Assembly (NCBI RefSeq): GCF_030867145.1 | Contig: NC_134441.1 | Span: 2,442,001-2,506,000 of the forward strand | DNA from: Opisthocomus hoazin | Taxonomy: Eukaryota > Chordata > Aves > Opisthocomiformes > Opisthocomidae | Reading direction: 5' to 3' | Length of the DNA: 64,000 nt | Shown: piece after piece, positions 37,501-47,698 of the stretch | How positions within the stretch are numbered: the stretch's first letter is position 1 | How the letters are laid out: every line of letters begins with the position of its first letter | Notes under the pieces: model-generated | Told to the model about the DNA's origin: nothing | The model's input: only the letters and a program-made list of their open reading frames with translations | Database searches by the model: none | Position numbers and translations under genes: made by a program

Positions 37501-40500
37501 CACAGGAAGTTCCGTCTGAACATGAGGAGGAACTTCTTCCCTCCGAGGGTGACAGAGCCCTGGCCCAGGCTGCCCAGGGAGGCTGTGGAGTCTCCTTCTC
37601 TGGAGATATTCAAGACCCGCCTGGACGGGGTCCTGTGCAGCCTGCTGTAGGTGACCCTGCTTCGGCAGGGGGGGTTGGACTAGATGACCCACAGAGGTCC
37701 CTTCCAACCCCTACTATTCTGTGATTCTGTGATTCTGTGATCCCTCCCAACCCAAACCATTTCATGATTTAAGGACAAGGCAGCACCTCCAAGCCACCCA
37801 CGGCACACGGGGACACCTTCCCGATACGGCCAGCCCTCCTCCAGACCCACCCATCCCACCCAAACCACCCGAGAAGGGACGCGGCGTCTCAGCACCCGCA
37901 GAGAAAGCCCTTCGCCGCCCGGCTCCCTCCCCTGCCCTGCCAGCCCAGCGCCGGCGGCGAGGGCAGCGAAGCCCTTGGAGCCCCCGCATCGACGACGCGC
38001 AGCCCCACTGGTCCTTACTGGGATGGCCAAGCCCTGTCTACCTGCCAGAGCTGGCCGCCGTCCCCGCGCCTCGCTGCCCGGAGGGCAGAAAGCCGCCCTT
38101 CGCTGCGTCCCGAAGGCGCTTGGGAAAGCTCCGAGGGCGAAGCTCAAAGCAGGGAGGGCTGGAGAGAGGCTCTGGGGGTGCACGGAGCTAAATTTCAGCT
38201 TTTCAGCCAGATGTCCTCACCCCCTCGGCTGCTGAGGTCCGAGACGGAGCCGAAGGGACCTCTGCAGCGGGCAGCAGCGGCTCTGCTCCTTCCCCAGCCC
38301 CAGCAGCGCGCTCAGCCCTCGCCGGCCCCTCCAGCCGGCCACCGAGCCCCAAGATCCGCTCGCACCCTCGCCGAGGCGTAGGGAAACGGAACAGAAACTC
38401 GGAGCCTGGCCTCAACGTGCCCAACTTTGGGGATCCCAGCTGGAAACGCTTCGGCGAGGCAGCCAGGCCACGTACCTGCTGCGGGTACCGGCGAGGAGGA
38501 GGGGGCGAAGGAGGCCGGGGGAGCGTCCCGGGACGGAGAGACGGGAGAAGCAGCGCTCGGCACCGAGTTCACCTCCTTCTGCAGGAAAGGGCTGCGAAGC
38601 TTCCCTAGAAAAAGGAGTCAAACACGCTGCAGAAACCGGGCGGGCATCGAGGCTTCCAGCCGCACGGCGACAGCCCCGCGACGCCCCGGGGGTTCGTCAC
38701 CGCAGGGTGTTGGTCGGATGCTTTTCTGCCTTAGGGGCCCGCTGCTGGGTTCTCCTCCTCAGCAGGATTTTCCAGCTCTAATCCTGGTTGTGGAAAACAA
38801 GTTGGTCTGCTGGGTACAGCAGGAGCTGCAGCCAAGCAAAAGAAGGAAAAAAAAGATCTAATTTTGGGGAGGAGGAGCAGCCGGAGGACACCGCCGCCTC
38901 TCCACGCCGCTGTCTGGAGCACTCTGAATTTCACAGGCGTTAGGACCAGCAACTGGGAGAGGCCCGATTCCAGCTGGTGGCTGCCAGCCTCCGAAGCCGA
39001 CGGCTTTCCTTCGGCAGCCGGTAATTCTTTGCCGTTATCTCCCCCATCTCCGCCTCCGGACGCAAACAAAAGCGAAGCAGCAGCGTCAGGAGGCAAGCCC
39101 TACCCCAGCGCAGCAGGGAATCGGCACCGAGACCTGCCCCGAGCCGAGCCGGTGCCAGGGCATTTGTCTCCCTTCCCGCCATCGCACAGCACCGAATATT
39201 AACACCGACGAGGGAAATCCCGAGGGATTTCTCACCCTCAGACACCAGCCTCCCCCGGTGACGTTCAAACAGCAAGCAAGCCGCTTCCCCGCCGCGGGAT
39301 TCCACCCGGTCCCAGCGACGGCTCGCCCGCCCAAGCCAGCGCGCTCGCGCTCCGACCACGGAATCAAAGTGCTTATTCCCAACTAATTCAGGCCGCTTTC
39401 GCGGCGGTTGAGCTGCGGAGGAGACGTTCGCCCAGCGACATCACGTGTTGGCGGCGACTTCCTCAGCTGCCTTTCAGCTTTGGGTTTCACGGCTTCCTGG
39501 TTTCCAGCTGACAGAGCAGATCGGTCTCTCCCTTTAGGATGCACCCCCAGTGCAAAAAATTGGGTGGAATTCACGGCAATCAGGATAGATTGCGACAGCG
39601 GTCCCTTCCTGGCACTAATATATTTAATTCTTGTTTTAAAAATGTAATTTCAGCTTCAGAAGTGGCTTCAAAGCACGGCAAACTTCCCAATCAGCTGGTA
39701 AAACCCGGCGCAGCCCGCAGCAAAACGCCTTAGCGCGACAAACCTCACGTCAGCTGGGTGTGCTGAGCGCTACCCGCGCTCAGCATGGCCTCACCGGCAG
39801 CGCACCCACCCCAAACCCGTCGGGAGAGGCGGGGGGGAACCGGCTGGCGCTGCCGGCCCCGCTGCGAGCGCTGCGCCCGGTGCCGTACCTGGCTGGGACG
39901 CCGTCACCGCCTCGGCTGGCACCGACTTCTCCCTCTGCTTGAAGATGTCCCGGGGGTTCACCGCCCGCTGCGCTATCAGCGACGCAGCCTCCTGCCAAGG
40001 CGAAGAGCCCCCCGGCCCCGCGGTCAGGGCACCCCGGCCTTGAGACGGGGAGCGGGGGGCTGAGCCGGCGCCGCGAAGCGTACCTGGGCTTTCTCCACCG
40101 ACTCGCTTCTCTTGAAGCCCTTCCGCTGCCTGGCTTCATACTCCTCGGCTTGCTCCTTCTGTAGAAGAAGAGAGGGTTTGCTGCAGCCTCTGTGGGGGCC
40201 AAGCCAGCCCCCTCCTTCCCCATCCAGCCCCCTCCTTCCCCATCCAACCCCCTCTTTCCCCATCCAGCCCCCTCCTTCCCCATCCAGCCCCCTCCTTCCC
40301 CATCCAGCCCCCTCCTTCCCCGTCCGCTCCCCGGGACCGGAGAAACTGGAACAAGGAACAGACACGGCGACGGAGGGCGAACGGGGAGGAAACTCTGGAT
40401 CTGGGAGGGAGACACAGGAGGTTTGTCGGGCTGAGGACAAGGACTTGGGTTTCCTCCGGTGTCCCCAGGCTCTTCTCCAGAAATGAAGCTCTGCTTTGCC

Positions 40501-43500
40501 CCGAGGCTGCGGCTGGACCGGCCGTGGGGAGCACGCAGCCGGCGTGAGCAGAGGTACGAAGTGAGACCCAACGAAATCCAGAGACCTGGAGGACCAGCCC
40601 ATGGCACCTCGCCTGTCGGAGCGCGTCCGTGGGTCTTCCCACAGCCCCCACCTGCCGTGACAGCCCGCGGGGGGACTCGGCCGTCACCCGCAGCGTGGTC
40701 TGCACCACGGCACCCCGTCCTCTCTGGCACGGAGGATGCCATGACAGCGCCGAAGCTCACCCATTGCTGCTGCTCCTTGTCCCTGGTCTCTGCCTCCTGC
40801 TGCTGCTGGAGCCTCCTGCGGTGCCAAACGACAAACCAGGGTTAACGAACAGGCAGGACGAGAGGTTTGCTCGGCACGGGGCTGCCCTGGGAGCTCACCC
40901 TGCTGCAGCTACACAGGGAAGACCAGAGGAAGGACGGTCCCCCTCGCCTCTGGGGTCAGATGGGAGCCACGGACCACCCCAGAGCTGCGCAGGGGGCAAC
41001 AGCAAGGAGAGAGGGGCAGAGCAGCAGGAGCTGCTTCAAACATTGCGACCAAACTGGGGAAACTTCTTCCTTCAGGGGCACGGACGTGAGCACCGGGCAC
41101 GGAGGGGCCGGGTGGACTTCCCCATCCGAGCTCGCAACAGGAAGGCAGTGCCCGCCGCAGATGGAGCTCCAGCAGCGAACAGGGGTCACGCCAGGCTTGG
41201 AGAGGAAGGAAATCAGCACGGTGCCGGGCCCCGCGCACGCCACGTCCTCTCCGCAGGGCTCGGAGCCCTCCAGGAGCCAGCCCAGACCTCTGGCACCTCC
41301 AAGCAGCGGCCACGGGTTTCAGTGATGGGGTTCAGATGCACCCTGCAAAGGGGGGAGACTTGGACAGGCAGGGAGACCCACGGATGATGCCAGACAAGCA
41401 GCCAGGCTTGTCGGCGGTCTGGCCAGGGAGAAGACGCTCTCGGCACCCCGGGGCTTGCTGAGGACACCCGAGGAGCCCGTGGGGCAGCCACGTCAGCCGG
41501 GTCAGGAAGGCGAACGCAACTCATTCCCACGTCAGCAGGAACAAGACCAACGTTGGGGTTGCACGGGGCTACCAGGAGGATCGGACCCCGGACCGACGTT
41601 GGGGTTACATGGGGCTACCAGGAGGATCAGACCTCGGACTGACGTTGGGGTTGCACGGGGCTACCAGGAGGATCAGACCTCGGATCGATGTTGGGGTTGC
41701 ACGGGGCTACCAGGAGGATCGGACCCCGGACCAACGTTGGGGTTGCGTGGGGCTACCAGGAGGATCAGTCCTCAGACCGACGTTGGGGTTGCATGGGGCT
41801 GCCAGGAGGATCAGACCCTGGATCAACGTTGGGGTTGCACGGGGCTACCAGGAGGATCAGAGCCCGGACCGACGTTGGGGTTGCACGGGGCTACCAGGAG
41901 GATCAGACCTCGGATTGCTGTGCCCGAGGGGGCAGCCGGGCTGAGCCCGCCCCAACGCAAGCCGAGGCAGATCCCCTCCGCATCTGCTGCCTTCAAGGAG
42001 GTTTCCCGGCATGGCGGACGCACGGGCACGATCTGCTGCTCCCAGGGGATGAACCCTCCGTGGGCAGCGTGGGGCTGGGGGGGGACAGCAGCTCGGGAGG
42101 GGTGGGGACAGGGCAAAGAGAGCAAAGCCGGGAGATGCCGGAGAGCGGGCCGGGCTCCGGGCACCCTCACACTCGCCAGCGGCAAGGACTCACTTCTGGG
42201 CTTCGATCTCGTTGGATCTCGCTTTATATCTCTGCTCTCGCCCCGCCGCTTCCTGCAGCTCCCGCTCCCGCCGCTCCCTCTCCAGCCGCTGCCGCTCCTC
42301 CTCCGCTCTCCTCTTCTCCTCCAGCCGCCGGTTTTCTTCGTCTTTCTGATGGGGAGACGTGGATCAGGCCGTGGGTTTGATCCTGCCAGCTCCGAGAACC
42401 CCCCCAGCTCTTCGCCCGTCAGGCTGTGCCACCGGCCGGCGCAGCGGATGTCCCGGCAGCTCCCACGGCACGCGGCGCCCGTAACGCTTCCGCAGCCTGA
42501 AGACTCGTGCACTAGGGCTAAACCACTGGTTTTTTGGCGTAAAGCAACCCAAATGAGAAGGAAGCACGGAGCGGGCTCGCTCCGCTCGTCAGCCTTGGAG
42601 AGCTGCCTTCAGAAAGGGCAAACCCAGCCCTCGCCCAAACGGAGCTCACCCGCCGCGAGCCGGGCTGCAGCCCAGCCCTCTCCCCCTGCGCCCCGAGCCA
42701 AATTAAGACGAGATCGAAAGCACCTTGCTCCTCAAGGCTCATTTCCTCCTCCCCTCGCACCCCGAGGCCGCAGGAGCTCTGCAGCCGGCCCGGCTCGGCG
42801 CCGCTCGGGGTCTCGGGGCAGCAGACCCCAGGTCACGGAGGGAAGGCGCAGGCGGAGAGAGATCTCCGGCTAAACCCAGCACCTCATCCCGCTCGCGCCC
42901 AGCCGCTGGCGAGAAGCGGCACCGCTCACCTCGGCTTTGGCCCAGAAATTATCTTTGTTGACCCTCTTGATTTCGGACATCGCGTTCGTCTTCTGGTAGA
43001 CGGAGCCCTGGGGGGAGGCAGCACGCGTGAGCGGCAGTCGCTGAGCAATCGCCAGCTTTGCATTCCCCCGCAGAAATTTGTCCCCGCGCCTTCCTGACAG
43101 CTTCCTCCTGCTGCTGCGGGACCGGCCGGGCCCCCTTTGCCTTCCCCCGGCAGCGGGGACCCAGAAACCCCTCAGGGGGCCGGGCGGAAAGGCTCAGCAC
43201 AAGATATTTAGCATGAAGAATAAAAAAAAATAAAGAGACACTTTGTGATAGAGCAGAACAGCCTAACGGGCACGCCGCCGCGTTCAGCACGGTCTGTGAC
43301 TCTCTGAAAGCCACCGTCACCCGCCGCTTCGCCCCGGACGGTAACGCACGGCCGGCTGCAGCCCCGCGACGTGCGCGTTGCCAAAACCGGGGACTTCCAG
43401 CCCGGTTTTCCTCTCGCCTCAAGCGAAAATCAGGTTGCCAAAGCACCGCGGAGCCCCGGCCGGAGCAGGCAGCAGAGAACGGACCGGGGCACCCGGGAAC

Positions 43501-45289
43501 CAGGCACCGGCACGGCGAAGCGGGGCCGGGGCCGGCGAGGCTCTCGCACGGCTCGGGTTTGCTCTCCCGCCGCGTCTGGGAGCGGGGTCGAGCGGCGCAG
43601 AGCCGGGGAGCGCCGAGAAACGGCCGAGAAACCCCGCTGGCCTGTTGAGAAAACACCTCCCGACGCGACATTTCCACGTAGGCAGAGGGGAAGCCGCCGA
43701 GAGCTCCGGCCTCGACGCTCGGCAGCACGGGGGGAAGCCGCAGTTTTCGCCGCCACGGCTCCCTCCCTGTCCCTCGGCTGCGCCCCAGCCTCGGAGAAGC
43801 CCCAGGCCTCGCCGATGCTCCGCAAATTCGCAAAGCTGGAGCTTGTGTGTCTCTAAAAAAACCGAACGGAACCAGGGGGAATCGGTCCTGCGTCAGAAAA
43901 TGGCTGGGTCTGGGGAGAGGAGAGCTCAGGCTTTGCGTTCGCTGCGAGGACAGCTCGGCTCTGCCACCACCACGTGCCCTGATTCACCCCGCAACGAGCC
44001 AGAGAGAGGAGCTGGTGCTGGGGAAGATCCACAGCCCCTTCCACCACTCGGTGTTGGTGGCCCTGGACTCTGTCCCAGCCCGACCGTGAGCCCGGAGGGA
44101 CCAGGAAGCCCCCCCGCAGCCAACTCACCACAGGAGCTTGAGGGCCCGAGTCCTGGAACCTGCTGCTCTCCTTGTGGAAGTTGTAGTTGGCCCCGGAGGC
44201 CTTGGCGACCTTCTCCATGATGAGCTCCGGCTCCACGTCCTCCTCCGCGCGGGCGTTGATGGTGACGTGAGCCCCCTGCGCGGGGAGAAAGCCGGCACCG
44301 GGGTGAGACGACGACTCTGGAAGCCACCAAACCCACCCAGCCGCTTTCAGAGGTCCCGTCCACGCTCCCGGAGCTCCCAAGGAAAGGAAGAGGGCTCAGG
44401 TGAGACGGAGAGGCCACCAGCCACTCGAAGATAACGCAGCGCCGGGAAAGGAAATGTTCACCGGGGGGGGGTTGTGCAGCCACCCAGCCTCCGGAACGCG
44501 CGGCTGGGTCCCGCACGGCGGCGAGCATCGGTGCCGGGGCAGCGCTCGCAGCCTCTCCCGGCCACGCAGACGTCTCCGGGCCACCCCAAAGAGCGGCGTG
44601 AGCCACGCAGGGCACGGGCTCCCCACAAGCCGGGGCGGGGGGAACGCGACGAGGAGACCACCAGACCTTGAGGAAGTTGGCGACGGTGCTGACGTGGTTG
44701 GCGCAGGCTCCCTTCCTGACGTCGTTCACGCCTTCGCCAGTCTGCGCAGAGAAACCCTCGCCTTACCGGGCGGTCCCACCCGGGGCCGGTTTCGCAGCGT
44801 CTCGCTCTCAGCCCGCAAACCCTCCGCGGCGGGGGCTCCGCGCGGACGCAGACCCCGCTCCGCAGCCAGCACGGCTCGGAGGGACGCGGCGAGCGTCCCG
44901 CCCGGGGACAACGGCCACGCCGTCAGGGCTCCAGGCTCCGGCCGACGCTCCCTTCCACCCACCCCGGGCGGGCTCAGAGCCGCTCACGAGCTCGCAGCCG
45001 AGGAGCCACAACAGGGAAGCGAATCCTTGCTTCGCCTGCGTCCACGGGGCTTGGACCACGAGCCCGCGGCGGCGGGCACGGCTCGCGGCGGGGATCCGAC
45101 GCGTTGGGCACCGAGCACTCGAGCGCGGATCCAAGGGAGGACCCAGCGGTTTATCCCCACCGGGTTCCCCACTCACCCAGTTGACAAGGACGTATTTGGG
45201 CAGGCCGGAGTTGGGGTCCTTCACCCGGCAGAAGGCGTACATCACCTTCCCGCTGTTGAGCTCCTCCACCATCTCCTCCAGGCCACCAT
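31525..45289 (-). CDS. DBNL: Drebrin-like protein (mAbp1/HIP-55), 5' end missing
   Basis: F-actin-binding adaptor linking actin to dynamin-dependent endocytosis and to T-cell-receptor/HPK1 signalling. Exons from 5' to 3': 45289-45177, 44741-44667, 44275-44129, 43007-42930, 42345-42194, 40815-40761, 40158-40084, 39991-39889, 38604-38476, 34631-34525, 33181-33076, 31664-31525. All borders are GT-AG and every junction keeps frame, giving about 425 residues. Order: rest of the ADF-H domain ([19 protein letters not shown] to [10 protein letters not shown]), charged coiled coil ([16 protein letters not shown]), Ser/Pro-rich linker, two YEEPP tyrosine sites ([18 protein letters not shown]) matching known phosphosites, and C-terminal SH3 (ARALYDYQA to [10 protein letters not shown]). 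The first two coding exons, about 47 residues, are not found before the N gap at 46575. Confidence 0.95.
32155..33050 (-). mobile_element. CR1 LINE in the last DBNL intron
   Basis: Same family and 3' end as the POLD2-intron copies, but longer at its 5' side: the minus strand also reads [20 protein letters not shown]. It lies in the same orientation as DBNL and its 5'-truncated end stops about 25 bp from the exon at 33076. Confidence 0.92.
34975..36935. repeat. Very large 20-bp minisatellite in DBNL intron
   Basis: Nearly 2 kb of about 97 copies of a 20-bp unit GGGACCCCCAGCTCGGCCCT. Variants (GGTACTGGGACC, TCAGTCC, CGACTTGGCCC) recur in the same order, showing block duplication. It lies in the intron between the exons ending at 38476 and starting at 34631. 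Because 20 is not a multiple of 3, every frame cycles through the unit, and several stay open for hundreds of codons. Confidence 0.97.
37226..37768 (+). mobile_element. Two nested CR1 3' ends in DBNL intron
   Basis: An older CR1 3' end (37226-about 37468 and about 37737-37768) is interrupted by a younger one (about 37469-37740). The younger copy ends GATTCTGTGATTCTGTGATT, two to three copies of the ATTCTGTG octamer that marks CR1 3' ends. The older sequence then resumes with CCCTCCCAACCCAAACCATT. Both are antisense to DBNL and 5'-truncated. Confidence 0.85.
40195..40325. repeat. 21-bp minisatellite in DBNL intron
   Basis: About six copies of CCATCCAGCCCCCTCCTTCC, near perfect, starting about 40 bp upstream (minus sense) of the exon at 40158. 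Confidence 0.95.
41535..41930. repeat. 46-bp minisatellite in DBNL intron
   Basis: About 8.5 copies of a 45-46 bp unit containing GTTGGGGTTGCACGGGGCTA and CCAGGAGGATCAGACC. Copies differ by a few substitutions only, so the array is probably young or homogenised. Confidence 0.95.
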
Positions 45290-46574
45290 CTGCCCGGGAG
45301 AGACGCGAGACAACGTCAGACGCACGGCGCGCGCGGCGGGGACGGCCGTGGTGCCAAGGCTGTCTACGTCCCGGAGATTATCCCTGGTGGATCTGGAGTT
45401 GTCCTGCACCGAGCGCCTCAGAGCCCTCGCGTTCACCCTCGTCCCTCCGCTGCCTGCTCGCTGGCGCAGGGGCCGGGTCTCAGCCCGCTCCCCCCCATCC
45501 CCAGCAGCCTTCGGCGCCGGAACTCCTCTTCCTCAGACCTTCGCTGCCACAACTCAACGACCGGAAAGATCCCGGGTGCGTAACGCAAGCCAGGTGATGG
45601 CAGAGAAGGGAAAGGAGACGCTCACCCGCCCCGCGCTAACCAGAGGCTTTAACCGGAGCAGGCAACTGCAAACGGCCCCCGGGTCCCCGCGCGAAGCCGC
45701 GCCGCGAGGTCTCCGGCGAGCACCTCCTCCGCCGGAAAACAGCTCGGCCGGAGCGCGGAACGGTCCGGAGGAGCAGCGGAGAAACCGGCTACGCCTTGTT
45801 CCCGTGCCACCCTCCGCGCCGTGACGAGCTCTGCTGCACCAGATGGCAAGGAGAGAAGCAGCCGAGACGCCGGCGCGGGGTAAGGTGACGCTCGCCGGCG
45901 CTGGGGGAAACTCCTGTCCTGGCGCTTTGCTCGCTGGAGCTCGACCCGTGGCGGGGGCTGCTCCCAGCTGCGCGCGGGGCCGAGGAGGAGAGCCCACCTC
46001 TGCCGAGGGGAAAAACCCGCGCCAGGCGGCGAGGGCTGCGCCGCCCCACGAACCGCAGCGTGGCTCCCGCTACAAACAGGGGCCAAACAACAACCAGAAA
46101 AGGAGGAAAAACGCTAAAACCACGTGCTCTCGTGGTGAAAAAAATCCCCCAGGCCACGGTTCCTCCTCCTTCGGTTCGCCTGGCCCCCGAAAAGCGGAAA
46201 ACGAGCTGCCGCTCACCACCCGACGCCGCAGCGCCCGCGCAGCCGAGCGCTTTGCTCCGCACTGCAGCAGGACCCGAGATCGTTTTCTTCTCCGCCATTA
46301 AATATTTAAACTTCGGCTCTAAATTCGGCGCGGTGCTTTCCGAGCCCGGCAGGGAAGCTTACGGCTGGAGCCGCTCGGCGGACGGAGCCCTCGCCGGGCA
46401 GCGTGTTGGCCGGGTCCATGTTTGATGCCGTGGCACCGGGCACGGAGCGACGCAAAGGGAGGCGCTGGGAGGAGCAGAGCTCCGCGGTGAGGTCGGGGCT
46501 CTGGTGACAGGGAGCGGTGACAGGGACCCAGCTAAGCGGGGTCCAGCACCAAAACCCCACGGGAATTCAATTTA
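45290..46574. other. Sequence between DBNL exon 3 and the gap, nothing recognised
   Basis: This should hold DBNL intron and, if the assembly were continuous, upstream DBNL exons or TCF7L1 exons. I find neither. It is CpG-rich with a short AT-rich spot at 46295-46325. An open frame starting MAEKK at 46298 (minus) does not match the DBNL N-terminus. Confidence 0.55.
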
Positions 46575-46774
46575 NNNNNNNNNNNNNNNNNNNNNNNNNN
46601 NNNNNNNNNNNNNNNNNNNNNNNNNNNNNNNNNNNNNNNNNNNNNNNNNNNNNNNNNNNNNNNNNNNNNNNNNNNNNNNNNNNNNNNNNNNNNNNNNNNN
46701 NNNNNNNNNNNNNNNNNNNNNNNNNNNNNNNNNNNNNNNNNNNNNNNNNNNNNNNNNNNNNNNNNNNNNNNNNN
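46575..46774. other. Assembly gap of 200 N
   Basis: Exactly 200 unknown bases. The round number suggests a placeholder of unknown true size. DBNL is cut on its 5' side here and TCF7L1 on its 5' side too. Confidence 1.
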
Positions 46775-47068
46775 CTCTCACTCACCACCAAGCCGGAGGC
46801 GAGGGCTCAGCTCACCGTGCATTCGGCCGCCTTCCTCGCGGGCAAAGCCGCCTCTTCTTCCTCCTCCTCTTCCACCTCCTCTTCCTCCTCCTCGAGTCTC
46901 GGCAGCCCGCCCTCGCTCCTCTCCAGACCCATCCCCTTCACCTCGGTGCCCTCCACGGCTCTCCTGTCCTCGCCTCCGTCCTTCGTGGCCGCCATCCCGT
47001 CCCCGCAGGCTGCCCTGGCCGTGCTGCAGACGCAGCCCCTTTCCCTGGTCACCAAACCTGCTGACTAA
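46775..47068 (+). CDS. TCF7L1: TCF7L1 (TCF3) C-terminal coding exon, 5' part lost in gap
   Basis: HMG-box transcription factor of the TCF/LEF family that represses or activates Wnt/beta-catenin targets; nuclear. Only the last 97 residues are present, in frame from the first base after the gap to TAA at 47066-47068. Two family hallmarks are visible: LSLTTKPEARAQL at the gap edge and QPLSLVTKPAD at the very end, both fitting the PLSL(T/V)TK sites known to bind the corepressor CtBP in TCF7L1/TCF7L2. Between them are poly-Ser stretches and Pro/Ser-rich sequence. TCF7L2 ends in a similar PLSLVTK motif. TCF7L1 is preferred because it neighbours TGOLN2 in humans. The HMG box and N-terminus are absent from the window. 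Confidence 0.8.
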   Translation, partial: LSLTTKPEARAQLTVHSAAFLAGKAASSSSSSSTSSSSSSSLGSPPSLLSRPIPFTSVPSTALLSSPPSFVAAIPSPQAALAVLQTQPLSLVTKPAD

Positions 47069-47692
47069 GGGAAAAAACTCATCCCCTCCTCGTCTCGTCC
47101 CGTCCCGTCCGTCCCCTCCCTGCTGTACATTGCAGAAGCCACAATCAAGATTCAAACGCAGCCAAAACCATTATTGGTCAATATTTGACCCTTGCGGAAC
47201 TCTTTTTGTAAGCAGACTCTGGAGGAAGGGGCTTTCTGCTCAGAGCTGCTGCCGGCAGTTGACCTAAAGACCGTTTTTATTAAAAAAGGAAAAAAAAAGG
47301 AAAAAAAAAAAAAGAGAAACCCTCCACAACGGAAATCTCCTGCGAGCTGGGTCGCTGCCGCAGGGCACGGTGATGCCGACGGCCTGGCGCTCCCACGCCG
47401 GCACTGCCCGCGGAGCTGCGGCCGGCGCTCCGTGCCGGAGGGAAGAGCAGAAACGCCGGCCGCCGACCCGGTGCCTCCGGACGCTCCCAAGTCCTCCCGT
47501 CCCACGGCTCCGCGCCCAGCCGTGGCGATCGCCTTCGCTCCGTGCCGGCGAGGAGCCGCATCCTGCCCCGAGGATGCCGCGCCGTCGGCCCTGCTCCTCC
47601 CGCCGTCGTGCCGGGGTGGGCAGGACCCGGGGCTGAGCCCTGGGCGTTGGGGAGGGTTTCTCCTTGGATCCCTGTTATTTTTCACAAAAGGA

Positions 47693-47698
47693 AATAAA
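47693..47698 (+). terminator. TCF7L1: TCF7L1 poly(A) signal
   Basis: Canonical AATAAA about 625 nt after the stop, in GGAAATAAAAC. A poly-A-rich stretch at 47281-47313 lies in the 3' UTR. Confidence 0.6.

Noticed and set aside
45789-46298. Minus-strand ORF starting MAEKK as the missing DBNL N-terminus
   Set aside because: DBNL starts with an ADF-H sequence close to MAANLSRNGPALQEAY. This ORF has no ADF-H similarity and no fitting donor in phase with the exon at 45289.
46504-47064. ORFs reading across the N gap
   Set aside because: The codons across 46575-46774 are unknown; only the part from 46775 in the TCF7L1 frame is supported.
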